20,016 nucleotides of DNA from Gemmatimonadales bacterium UBA2960 (GTDB taxonomy: Bacteria; Gemmatimonadota; Gemmatimonadetes; Longimicrobiales; Gaopeijiaceae). The stretch spans positions 1-20,016 of the forward strand of contig DEBI01000111.1 of the NCBI GenBank assembly GCA_002348465.1, given 5' to 3'. Both the position numbers and the translations under genes were made by a program. Below the pieces are notes generated by a model. The model did no database searches, was not told the origin of the DNA, and was given only the letters and a program-made list of their open reading frames with translations. Of this stretch, positions 8,037-15,023 are shown in pieces (position 1 is the stretch's first letter; every line of letters begins with the position of its first letter).

Positions 8037-9317
8037 CTACATGCCGGACATGGACTGCATTCTGCCCATCCGTGTCATCGGATCCAGAATTCCATATCGT
8101 CCCATCCGCATAGGATTTCCTCCGAAATAGAGACGCATACCTACTGTTACTCCAGTGAAGCTATCGGCACCTAGAAGATCTCTTGGTATGAGGTTGCCGC
8201 GCTCATTGGCTACGGAAATAATTTGGCCCTCCACGAACGGACGTATTGAAACTGGTCCGATTCCTGAAGCAAATCCGTAACCTAGGGATAGAATCGACCA
8301 GGCAGTTGCTCCGTTAGCCATCTTATGGTGTCCATAGCGGAAGAAGCTAGATGAAATCCCGTCGCCTCTCTGGAATTCCGGTCGGATGGACGTTTCAAAA
8401 CGTGCGTAGGGATTATGTTTGCCCGTTGACCACTGCGCCTCGGTGAGGAAGGACCAGTAGCCGCGCATGTGATTTTCACTCGGATCGCTCCAAGAATATT
8501 CCATTAGGCCAGATAAACGCTGATCATTAGCCACACGTCCATTGTAACGCAGAGCACCGTTGAAGAGTGCGTTCTTATGTGACGCCGTGTGAGAGACGCG
8601 TGCATGAGAGAGCGAGAATTCCCACAACCCGTCACCCATAGCAGTTTCTCCGAAGCGGCGGGAGACTCGTGTAGACCAAGAATCCCCAAAGGACTTTATG
8701 TGCGATAGGTCGTACGGGCTCTCAGAATGAGAACCACCAAACACACCAGCTTCGAGAATCCATGCGCCTTTTGACCAAGCAGCGTTCAAGGTGAAGCGCT
8801 CGGGTATCTGAGACAGGTGATGGTTAGTGGGATATTTAGCAGATGGTCGTCCCATGGGGTCATCTGTCCCGTATGGGGCGAATCCTTGACCGGCTGAGAG
8901 AGATAGACCTCCTCCATCACTGGAAAAGGCGTTAAAACTCACCATTGCCTCATGGAGCAGGTGGTGTGGATGTCTCGAGTCTATAAAGCCATTACCCCAG
9001 CTCCCGAGAGTGAACTCACCATCTTTTTGTGTGAGCCCCTCAAGGTTTGTTGTTAGGCGGAGCACGAGTCTGCGCGAAGTGCTCTCCAGGTTGAGCATCA
9101 CGGCGGTATGGGTCAGATGCGTTGATGCGACATCAAAGTGTGTCGTTCCTTTCTGGGACCAGGTTTTGTTGAATGTAGGGCGAGCCTGCGCCATTCCTGC
9201 TAGGTGCCATCCGTCTCCTAGAACCTTAGAAAACATTTCGTGTTGGTGTGATTGGGCTCCTGCTGTAACGGGCAGGCAGGAGATGAACAACAAGAATACA
9301 GCGATGCGGAAGGACAT
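8037..9317 (-). CDS. His-rich outer-membrane barrel with Met-rich C-terminal tail, putative metal-linked
   Basis: The 426-residue product has a signal peptide (residues 1-21, cleavage after TAGA) and a mature start QSHQHE. The body has amphipathic beta strands ending near GVTVGMRLYFGG, consistent with an outer-membrane barrel. Histidine clusters occur: RHPHHLLH at 115-122 and NHHLS at 165-169, preceded by PMGRPSA. The pairing HPH(H/D)L ... RPSA ... HH recalls an uncharacterised barrel family I associate with copper-resistance neighbourhoods; this is from memory. After the last strand, residues 401-426 form a tail with seven Met (NPMRMG, PMTRMGRM, SMSGM), a pattern typical of Cu(I)/Ag(I)-binding segments. 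A good ribosome site, GAGAGGA (complement of 9324-9330), precedes the ATG at 9317. It lies 65 nt downstream of a His/Cys-rich small exported protein, probably in one transcript. Metal binding is inference. Confidence 0.72.
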   Translation of the reverse strand: MSFRIAVFLLFISCLPVTAGAQSHQHEMFSKVLGDGWHLAGMAQARPTFNKTWSQKGTTHFDVASTHLTHTAVMLNLESTSRRLVLRLTTNLEGLTQKDGEFTLGSWGNGFIDSRHPHHLLHEAMVSFNAFSSDGGGLSLSAGQGFAPYGTDDPMGRPSAKYPTNHHLSQIPERFTLNAAWSKGAWILEAGVFGGSHSESPYDLSHIKSFGDSWSTRVSRRFGETAMGDGLWEFSLSHARVSHTASHKNALFNGALRYNGRVANDQRLSGLMEYSWSDPSENHMRGYWSFLTEAQWSTGKHNPYARFETSIRPEFQRGDGISSSFFRYGHHKMANGATAWSILSLGYGFASGIGPVSIRPFVEGQIISVANERGNLIPRDLLGADSFTGVTVGMRLYFGGNPMRMGRYGILDPMTRMGRMQSMSGM

Positions 9318-9382
9318 TGGTGTTCCTCTCGATAAATCGTCATTGGGGGGCTGCCTATCTGGACAGCACTTCAGCTAAGGTT

Positions 9383-9751
9383 TTAGCCGTGACGAGGAGG
9401 AGGTGTCTGAATTCCGGTCTTGAACAAATTTTCGAGACCCAATGAGTTATCGCGTGGGCCGATTGTTCTGTGTCCGAGGTCTTTTGACTTAAGTTCGGCA
9501 CTAAAGAAGGCGAAAGTACCGCAGTTCATCAAACTCGCGCAGGCGGTCTCCCCATGGTGACCTTTCTGATCATCTTGCGAATCTGATGTTTTTCCGCTGT
9601 GGCCTTGGTGGCTCTGGTGCTTGGCGTCAGCGATGTTTGCTAACTCAGCCCTGTCATCGTTATTGGTCCCTAGGTCCATAGGGCACGACGCCGTCGTATA
9701 CTGGCCGGTCACCAATACGACAAAAAGTGCGAGTGAAATCAGACGCTTCAT
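9383..9751 (-). CDS. Small His/Cys-rich exported protein, putative metal-binding
   Basis: The 122-residue product starts MKRLISLALFVVLVTG, a clear signal peptide, followed by TTASCPMD. Mature cysteines are at 23 (CPM), 71 and 77, giving CASLMNC. Between them is a hydrophilic, His-rich linker with H45, H48, H51 (HQSHQGH) and H65-H66. The end is TPPPRHG. The layout of signal peptide, CPM, His-rich spacer, C-x5-C and proline-rich tail resembles small periplasmic proteins found in copper-handling clusters, but I cannot name a family. TTASC is not a good lipobox, so a soluble periplasmic protein is more likely than a lipoprotein. The ATG at 9751 lacks a clear ribosome site. It precedes the His/Met-rich barrel gene by 65 nt and is divergent from fbp. 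Confidence 0.68.
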   Translation of the reverse strand: MKRLISLALFVVLVTGQYTTASCPMDLGTNNDDRAELANIADAKHQSHQGHSGKTSDSQDDQKGHHGETACASLMNCGTFAFFSAELKSKDLGHRTIGPRDNSLGLENLFKTGIQTPPPRHG

Positions 9752-9836
9752 GAGAGAATGGTAATCATATACCCTTAGGCTGGTCTATAAGCAGTAGCTT
9801 TCGAGTAACCGTTAACGTTTTCAATCACGCATACCT
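9752..9836. promoter_or_regulatory. Divergent promoter region between metal-linked pair and fbp
   Basis: This 85-nt region separates the starts of the His-rich protein gene (-) and fbp (+). It contains an imperfect 14-bp palindrome centred on CGTTAACG (9810-9817; AACCGTTAACGTTT, one mismatched pair per half). It also has an AT-rich stretch near 9767-9772 that could serve as a minus-strand -10. I cannot match either to a known metal-regulator box, and 14-bp imperfect palindromes arise by chance. It is listed mainly because any metal-responsive control of the neighbouring pair should act here. Confidence 0.3.
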
Positions 9837-10850
9837 ATGTTGCAAGAGAGTCACGTGGTTACCATTTCGCGGTTCTTGATCGATGAGGAGCGTAAGTACC
9901 CGGAAGCGAAGGGTGCCTTTACTGGTCTTCTCTCTGACATCGCGCTGGCTGCGAAGGTAATTGGGCGAGAAGTCAATAAAGCGGGCTTAGTTGATATTCT
10001 TGGCGGAGCGGGGCAGGAAAACGTCCATGGAGAATATCAGCAAAAGTTAGACGTATTCGCCGATCGGGTAATGTACCGAGCCTTAGACCATACAGGTCTC
10101 GTAGCTTGTATGGCGTCCGAGGAGCACGAGCATTTCATCCCGATACCGGAGAAGTTTCCGGCCGGGGATTACGTTGTTTTGTTTGATCCTCTGGATGGTT
10201 CTTCGAACATTGACCTTAATGTCTCGATCGGAACGATCTTCAGCATCCATCGCAAGTGCACAGACGGTGAGAGAGGTACTCTAGAAGACTGTCTTCAGCC
10301 GGGCTGCAGGCAGGTGGCTTCGGGGTACGTGCTTTATGGCTCTTCGACAATGTTAGTGTACACGTCGGGGACCGGCGTCCATGGTTTTACGCTGGATCCT
10401 TCAATCGGTGAGTTCATACTGAGCCATCCCGATATGAGAATCCCAAATCCGCCGAAGAAGGTCTACTCTGTTAATGAAGCGTACTTCACGAGGTGGTCAG
10501 AGGAGCAGCAGAAACTGGTCAGCCATTTAAAGAACGAGGGGGGCTTCGGGGCCAGGTATATCGGTTCGATGGTAGCAGATGTGCACCGGACACTGCTTCA
10601 GGGCGGTCTCTTCATGTATCCACCCGAGAGGAGTAGGCCTGACGGCAAGTTACGGCTTCTCTACGAGGCAGCACCCATGGCTTTCATAATCGAGCAGGCG
10701 GGAGGGCGTGCTAGTACCGGCACGCAGAACATCAGAGATATTCAGCCGACTGAACTTCACCAGCGGGTGCCTATCTATCTCGGTTCTAGGGAACTCGTCG
10801 AGTTAGCCGAAGAGATGCTCGCGAATACTAGCCCGATATCCTCCTCCTGA
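9837..10850 (+). CDS. fbp: Fructose-1,6-bisphosphatase, class I
   Basis: The enzyme hydrolyses fructose 1,6-bisphosphate to fructose 6-phosphate, the committed step of gluconeogenesis, in the cytosol. The 337 residues match class I enzymes. Diagnostic motifs are NKAGLVDILG (47-56), QQKLDVFAD (68-76), SEE (94-96) and the metal/phosphate motif FDPLDGSSNID (116-126). Later come GSMVADVHRTLLQGG, which binds the sugar phosphate, and KLRLLYEAAPMAFIIEQAGG. Nothing conserved appears missing. The ATG at 9837 has no obvious ribosome site; an in-frame GTG at codon 7 would still keep all conserved parts. It stands alone on the plus strand, divergent from the metal-linked pair and convergent with adenosine deaminase across 37 nt. 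Confidence 0.95.
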   Translation: MLQESHVVTISRFLIDEERKYPEAKGAFTGLLSDIALAAKVIGREVNKAGLVDILGGAGQENVHGEYQQKLDVFADRVMYRALDHTGLVACMASEEHEHFIPIPEKFPAGDYVVLFDPLDGSSNIDLNVSIGTIFSIHRKCTDGERGTLEDCLQPGCRQVASGYVLYGSSTMLVYTSGTGVHGFTLDPSIGEFILSHPDMRIPNPPKKVYSVNEAYFTRWSEEQQKLVSHLKNEGGFGARYIGSMVADVHRTLLQGGLFMYPPERSRPDGKLRLLYEAAPMAFIIEQAGGRASTGTQNIRDIQPTELHQRVPIYLGSRELVELAEEMLANTSPISSS

Positions 10851-10887
10851 AAAATATAACAGGCTGGCTAACCAGGGACCTCTTGAC

Positions 10888-11970
10888 TCAGCCTTGAAAA
10901 AGCGAGTCTCCAACGTTCTGGTCGAATTCGTGAAGTAAGTCCAATCTTCTAGCAGAGTCAGTGAAGGCATGCTCGAACCCTGTTCGGGCGATGGCGACGA
11001 GCTCTTTTTCTGTAATGTTGAAAGCATCTCTCGCTAGAATGTATTCATCTGTTAGAGTCACGGCGGACATCAGGCGATTGTCTGTTGAAAGTGAGATCGG
11101 AATGCCAAGCTTCAGATATTGCTTGGCTGGGTGCTCAGCCAGGGAGTGGACAACGCCTGTTTGCAAGTTGGAGGTTAGGCAGACTTCAAGCGGAATACGT
11201 AATTTGCGTACGAGCTCCATTAGCGTGGGATCCTCGAATAGCCGCGTCCCGTGACCGATTCTGCTGGCGTGTCCAAATTCGAGGGCCTGCTGGATCGACT
11301 CTGGGCCGAACCCTTCTCCTGCATGAAGAGTGATAGGGAGTCCTGCTTGGTATGCCCGATTGATCGCATGTCTGTGATTAAGGACGGGATGTCCCGCTTC
11401 GGCGCCAGCTAGGTCAAATCCGCATACTCCGTGCCTCATGTAGGCTACCGCGAGCTCAGCGGTTTCTGATGTGACTGCGGATGAGTGTGAGCGTAATCCA
11501 CACAATATGATCTCGGATTGGATTGACTGACCTCGCTCAGCGACATCATTCTCAGCTTGACGCATTCCGCGCAGAACAGAGTCCAGAACTTCTTCCGCAG
11601 ATAGCCCTTGTTCTCGATTTAACTGGGGGCAGAATCGCAATTCCAGCCAGCGAACGTTTTCTGCGGCATGGTCCACTACCAATTCGTAGGCTATGCGCTC
11701 TAGTGCATCAGAATCTTGCATTACTAGAAGGGTGAGCTCAAACCGTTTGAGGTATCCTTCAAGGCTAGACCCCTCGGGAACCATCATATAGGAGGCTAAG
11801 GACTCTATAGAGGATACAGGTAAGGGCACTTCCCGCTCGCTGGCGAGTTCGAACATCGTCTGTGGCCTAAGGGAACCGTCTAAGTGAACGTGGAGCTCCG
11901 CTTTAGGAAGATTGTGAATGAAGCTTTCATCAGCCCTCAAATACATCTTCTGCACGAGTGGTTGGCTCAC
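10888..11970 (-). CDS. add: Adenosine deaminase
   Basis: The enzyme deaminates adenosine (and deoxyadenosine) to inosine in purine salvage. The 360-residue product carries the zinc-site set of the amidohydrolase superfamily: HVHLDG with H27 and H29, HAGEG with H216 and catalytic E219, RIGHGTRLF with H240, and STDNRLMS with D297. The residue after the zinc aspartate is Asn rather than the Asp of mammalian enzymes; TDNR is, as I recall, normal in actinobacterial-type Add, so activity is still expected. The longest frame begins at GTG 11970; an ATG at codon 9 (11946) is an equally good start. It follows the serine hydrolase after only 9 nt and is probably co-transcribed. A related adenine or other aminodeoxynucleoside deaminase cannot be fully excluded. 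Confidence 0.88.
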   Translation of the reverse strand: MSQPLVQKMYLRADESFIHNLPKAELHVHLDGSLRPQTMFELASEREVPLPVSSIESLASYMMVPEGSSLEGYLKRFELTLLVMQDSDALERIAYELVVDHAAENVRWLELRFCPQLNREQGLSAEEVLDSVLRGMRQAENDVAERGQSIQSEIILCGLRSHSSAVTSETAELAVAYMRHGVCGFDLAGAEAGHPVLNHRHAINRAYQAGLPITLHAGEGFGPESIQQALEFGHASRIGHGTRLFEDPTLMELVRKLRIPLEVCLTSNLQTGVVHSLAEHPAKQYLKLGIPISLSTDNRLMSAVTLTDEYILARDAFNITEKELVAIARTGFEHAFTDSARRLDLLHEFDQNVGDSLFQG

Positions 11971-11979
11971 GTAGGTTCA

Positions 11980-13428
11980 CTAACGAATGCGAACTGAATA
12001 GGAATCCCCTGTAATCATGCGCACCACCTTTCCATTCTCTTCTATAAAGCGCACGATTTCACCCACAGCGCCACCGCCCGTGCGAGCGATCATTCGGAAT
12101 GTCCCGTCACCAATCGGCATAAGGTGCGTTGGTTCCCCAATGGAACTGGACCAAGGGTTCATAGATACGAGTCGCTCGTTTAGGACAAGAACGCGGGTCT
12201 CCCCACCTCGACTCCGGTAAACACCTGCAAACCGCTCCCAAGCAGGATCCCATGAAACCGTTTCTGGAGCCTCAGCCGTAGCCTCAGCAATCGCTACCCC
12301 AACGGTTGCCATCAGCTGCTGGGCTATCTGTGCGGGATTTGAGTCGTTGGTGTTGGTAAGAACGACTACACCGATTTCTGAGTCTAACTGTATTGTTGTG
12401 TTAGTCGTATACCCTGGATATCCCCCTCCGTGACCCACGTAGAGTGTGCCGTCTCTTCGTTGAACGCTGAACCCTATTCCCTGTCCTCTAGTCCAAGTGG
12501 TTTCCATCATGCGCACACGGTGCATTTCTCTGAGGGAGGCTGTGCTCAAAATCCGATCTTCTCCGCGAGCACCTTCCCTGAACTGCGCTGAAACAAAGCG
12601 TGCCATGTCCTCGACTGTGGAAGTTAGGCCGGTTGCAGCCGCCATTCCCCGTGCGTCTACGAAGGGGAAAATCTGGCGAGATCCGTCCGGCATGCGCCGA
12701 CCATATCCGGTCGCCATCTTCGGATCCGGCATGTCCACGCTGGATGCGGTCATATTGAGAGGGTCGAAGATGTTCTGCTGTAGGTAGCGGGCCCAACTAA
12801 CGCCAGTCACTTCTTCGATCAAAAGTCCGGCAATGGTGTATGCTAGATTAGAGTACTTCCACCGGACTTCAGGTGAGAAAGGGGCTTCTCGATTTCCAAT
12901 AAGTTCGCGCACTTCTTCCTCGGTCGGGAAATCGAAGTCGGTCCAATGAGAGCTAGCTTCGCGGGGTAGTCCTGAACTATGAGTGAGCAAGTGCTCAATG
13001 GTGATTGGTGGATCGTCAGGTGCTGCCATCTTGTACGTAAACCACGGCAAGTAGTCGGTGACCGGATCGTCGAGTCGGATTTTCCCTTGTTCACGGAGTT
13101 GCATGATCGCGGTGGCCGTGAACAGCTTACTATGAGAGGCCATCCGGAACCGAGTGGTTGTCTCCATAGCTCTCTCAGACTCTAGATCCGCATAGCCGAA
13201 GCCTTTCGCCCAGACTAGGTCATCTCCTGAGATCACACCTACTACTATTCCGGGGAGGTTACGGATTTCGATTTGCCCCTCCATCCAATTCGAGAACAGC
13301 TCTATCTGGGCTTCGACGGAGGACTCAGACTCAGCCTCTGTCAATTGGGCCGAAGCAGGGGGGATGAGTAACAATGACAGGAAAGTCATTCCGAAAGTGC
13401 AGGCGAGCATTGTACGCGACGAACTCAT
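11980..13428 (-). CDS. Secreted serine hydrolase, class C beta-lactamase/penicillin-binding fold
   Basis: The 482-residue product has a signal peptide (residues 1-27, cleavage after PASA). A Beta-lactamase (Pfam PF00144-type) domain follows: SxxK at 98-101 (SHSK, nucleophile S98 and K101), YSN at 192-194 and HGG at 333-335, the three elements of the active site. HLLTHSSGLP at 147-156 is also typical. A C-terminal domain from about residue 390 (FAGVYRSRGGETRVLVL) resembles the small lipocalin-like or DUF3471-type domain often fused to these enzymes. Members include esterases, D-amino-acid peptidases and carboxypeptidases; true beta-lactamase activity is not implied. The substrate is unknown. 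Adenosine deaminase follows after 9 nt. The ATG at 13428 fits the signal peptide. Confidence 0.88.
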   Translation of the reverse strand: MSSSRTMLACTFGMTFLSLLLIPPASAQLTEAESESSVEAQIELFSNWMEGQIEIRNLPGIVVGVISGDDLVWAKGFGYADLESERAMETTTRFRMASHSKLFTATAIMQLREQGKIRLDDPVTDYLPWFTYKMAAPDDPPITIEHLLTHSSGLPREASSHWTDFDFPTEEEVRELIGNREAPFSPEVRWKYSNLAYTIAGLLIEEVTGVSWARYLQQNIFDPLNMTASSVDMPDPKMATGYGRRMPDGSRQIFPFVDARGMAAATGLTSTVEDMARFVSAQFREGARGEDRILSTASLREMHRVRMMETTWTRGQGIGFSVQRRDGTLYVGHGGGYPGYTTNTTIQLDSEIGVVVLTNTNDSNPAQIAQQLMATVGVAIAEATAEAPETVSWDPAWERFAGVYRSRGGETRVLVLNERLVSMNPWSSSIGEPTHLMPIGDGTFRMIARTGGGAVGEIVRFIEENGKVVRMITGDSYSVRIR

Positions 13429-13476
13429 AGGATGCCTCGGTGTCGGCGGGATCTCAGGAATGTTTTAGTATGATGG

Positions 13477-13514
13477 ATTCTAGCTCGTCGTCGTAGTATA
13501 AAGCGAGCTAGGAT
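13477..13514. promoter_or_regulatory. Inverted repeat flanking a -10-like hexamer upstream of the serine hydrolase
   Basis: CTAGCTCG (13480-13487) and CGAGCTAG (13504-13511) are perfect inverted 8-mers with a 16-nt spacer; allowing one G-T pair, the arms extend to 11 bp. The spacer contains TATACT read on the minus strand (complement of 13495-13500), one mismatch from the consensus -10. It lies about 65 nt before the serine hydrolase start and 125 nt after purF. A -35 hexamer is weak (3 of 6 matches). It could be an operator/promoter for the hydrolase-add pair or an RNA hairpin after purF; no T-run follows. The rest of the 211-nt gap (13429-13639) shows only a 5-bp GTTTC/GAAAC stem near 13530. 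Confidence 0.35.
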
Positions 13515-13639
13515 ATTCGTTTACACTTAAGCTGTTTCTCAATGAAACCAGACCAACTCGACATTGGAGAACTTGAGATCTTAGGTGGTTGGCCTTCAGC
13601 TTCCTCGAGCTTGAAAACGTCTTCGGTGGCCTAGCCAGG

Positions 13640-15022
13640 TCACAATGCTGGTCCATCTTCTGAGGCGAGCCCCTCTTCCACATCAACCAAGGGAGCAGGA
13701 TATCGCCCTGAAAAGCAGGCTGTACAGTACGGTCCTGCCTGTCCCACGGCGCGGACCATGCCCTCCAGGGAAAGGTACCCCAGAGAATCGACGCCCAGTT
13801 TTTTCTCTATCTCATGGACGTCAAGTGTGGATCCTATCAGTTCTCCTTTGGTGGGCATGTCGATCCCGTAGAAGCATGGGAACCTCACCGGTGGGCTTCC
13901 AATCCGGAAGTGTACTTCCGTCGAACCTACTGCTTTGAGCATGCGCACGAGACTCCGGCTTGTCGTTCCCCGCACTAGGGAGTCATCTACAACGACTACT
14001 CTCTTACCGGCCAGTACGTCACGCACGGGGTTGTACTTCATCCGAGCACCGAAATCTCTATCCTTTTGCTCTGGCTTGATAAACGTTCTGCCTACGTAGT
14101 GGTTACGGAGCAATCCTAGCTCGAAGGGGATTCCACTCTCTTCTGCGTATCCGAGTGCCGCCGAGTTCGCGCTATCTGGGACTGCTATCACCGCGTCCGC
14201 TCTGATGGGATGTTCTTTGGCGAGCTGACGTCCAAATGCGCGCCGCGCACGATCTACGGATTCTCCCCAAAGGCTTGAGTCTGGGCGGGCAAAGTAGACA
14301 AGCTCAAAGATGCACGGTGCAGGCGGGGGTGCGGTGTCTAGACGACCAACCTCATGGACCTGGTTACTCTCAATGCGGACCACTTCTCCTGGTTCCAGGT
14401 CGCGTAAGTAGGTGGCTCCAAGTATGTCTAAGGCGCATGTCTCAGACACTACCACATGGCCATTGTCTTTTCTCCCCAACATCAATGGCCGGAAGCCGCG
14501 CGGGTCTCGCGCCGCATAGAGCTTACCACGCACGACCAGCGCCATGGAGAATGCACCTGCCAAGTGGGAGAGCGCGTCCATGACCTGGTCATCAATTGTT
14601 TTCGCTCTCGATTTGGCAATGAGGTGAACCAGTGTTTCCGAGTCCGATGAGGAACTGAATATCGCTCCGTCTTCAACTAGAGATGTTCGAAGAGCACGTT
14701 GGTTAGTGAGGTTACCGTTATGGGCTAGCGCTAGGTCACCAAGTCTGTAACGAGCGGTGATCGGCTGGATGTTGGCAGGGTCGCTTCCCCCTGCAGTCGA
14801 GTAACGCACGTGACCGATCGCTGTGTTGCCACGAAGACCCTTTAGCGACTCGGGGTCAAAGATCTCTGAGACAAGTCCCGATCCCTTGTGGAGGCGTCCA
14901 TCTTCACCGTCGAAGGCGACTATCCCGGCTGCTTCCTGACCTCTGTGTTGCAGGGCGTACATTGCTAGAAACGCCTGTTGAGCGGCATTTTCCACTCCAC
15001 TGATTCCTACTACCCCACACAC
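13640..15022 (-). CDS. purF: Amidophosphoribosyltransferase (glutamine PRPP amidotransferase)
   Basis: PurF catalyses the first step of purine synthesis, PRPP plus glutamine to 5-phosphoribosylamine. The 460-residue product starts Met-Cys, so Met removal exposes the Cys nucleophile of the class II glutaminase domain; HRGQEAAGI (26-34) and HNGNLTN (101-107) belong to it. The phosphoribosyltransferase half has the PRPP loop VVVVDDSLVRGTTSR at 342-356. Cysteines at 237, 383, 433 and 436 sit where the Bacillus-type enzyme binds a [4Fe-4S] cluster. Unlike B. subtilis PurF, no propeptide is encoded. GTG at 15022 is preceded by AGAGG at good spacing, and the purL stop lies 1 nt upstream. It is the last gene of the minus-strand operon. 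Confidence 0.95.
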   Translation of the reverse strand: MCGVVGISGVENAAQQAFLAMYALQHRGQEAAGIVAFDGEDGRLHKGSGLVSEIFDPESLKGLRGNTAIGHVRYSTAGGSDPANIQPITARYRLGDLALAHNGNLTNQRALRTSLVEDGAIFSSSSDSETLVHLIAKSRAKTIDDQVMDALSHLAGAFSMALVVRGKLYAARDPRGFRPLMLGRKDNGHVVVSETCALDILGATYLRDLEPGEVVRIESNQVHEVGRLDTAPPPAPCIFELVYFARPDSSLWGESVDRARRAFGRQLAKEHPIRADAVIAVPDSANSAALGYAEESGIPFELGLLRNHYVGRTFIKPEQKDRDFGARMKYNPVRDVLAGKRVVVVDDSLVRGTTSRSLVRMLKAVGSTEVHFRIGSPPVRFPCFYGIDMPTKGELIGSTLDVHEIEKKLGVDSLGYLSLEGMVRAVGQAGPYCTACFSGRYPAPLVDVEEGLASEDGPAL

Positions 15023-15023
15023 T

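Noticed and set aside
10851..10887. Bidirectional terminator between fbp and add
   Set aside because: Only CTGG-CTAA-CCAG (4 bp) can pair, without a T-run.
10888..11970. Inactive adenosine deaminase because the second Asp of the TDD motif is Asn
   Set aside because: TDNR occurs, as I recall, as a normal variant in bacterial Add, and all zinc ligands and the catalytic Glu are present.
11980..13428. Antibiotic-resistance beta-lactamase
   Set aside because: SxxK, YxN and HxG are shared by a large family of esterases and peptidases, and the genes around it give no resistance context.
13480..13686. 68-residue minus-strand ORF across the end of purF
   Set aside because: It overlaps the purF C-terminus, lacks a ribosome site and shows no recognisable domain; the region is better read as a leader and intergenic sequence.
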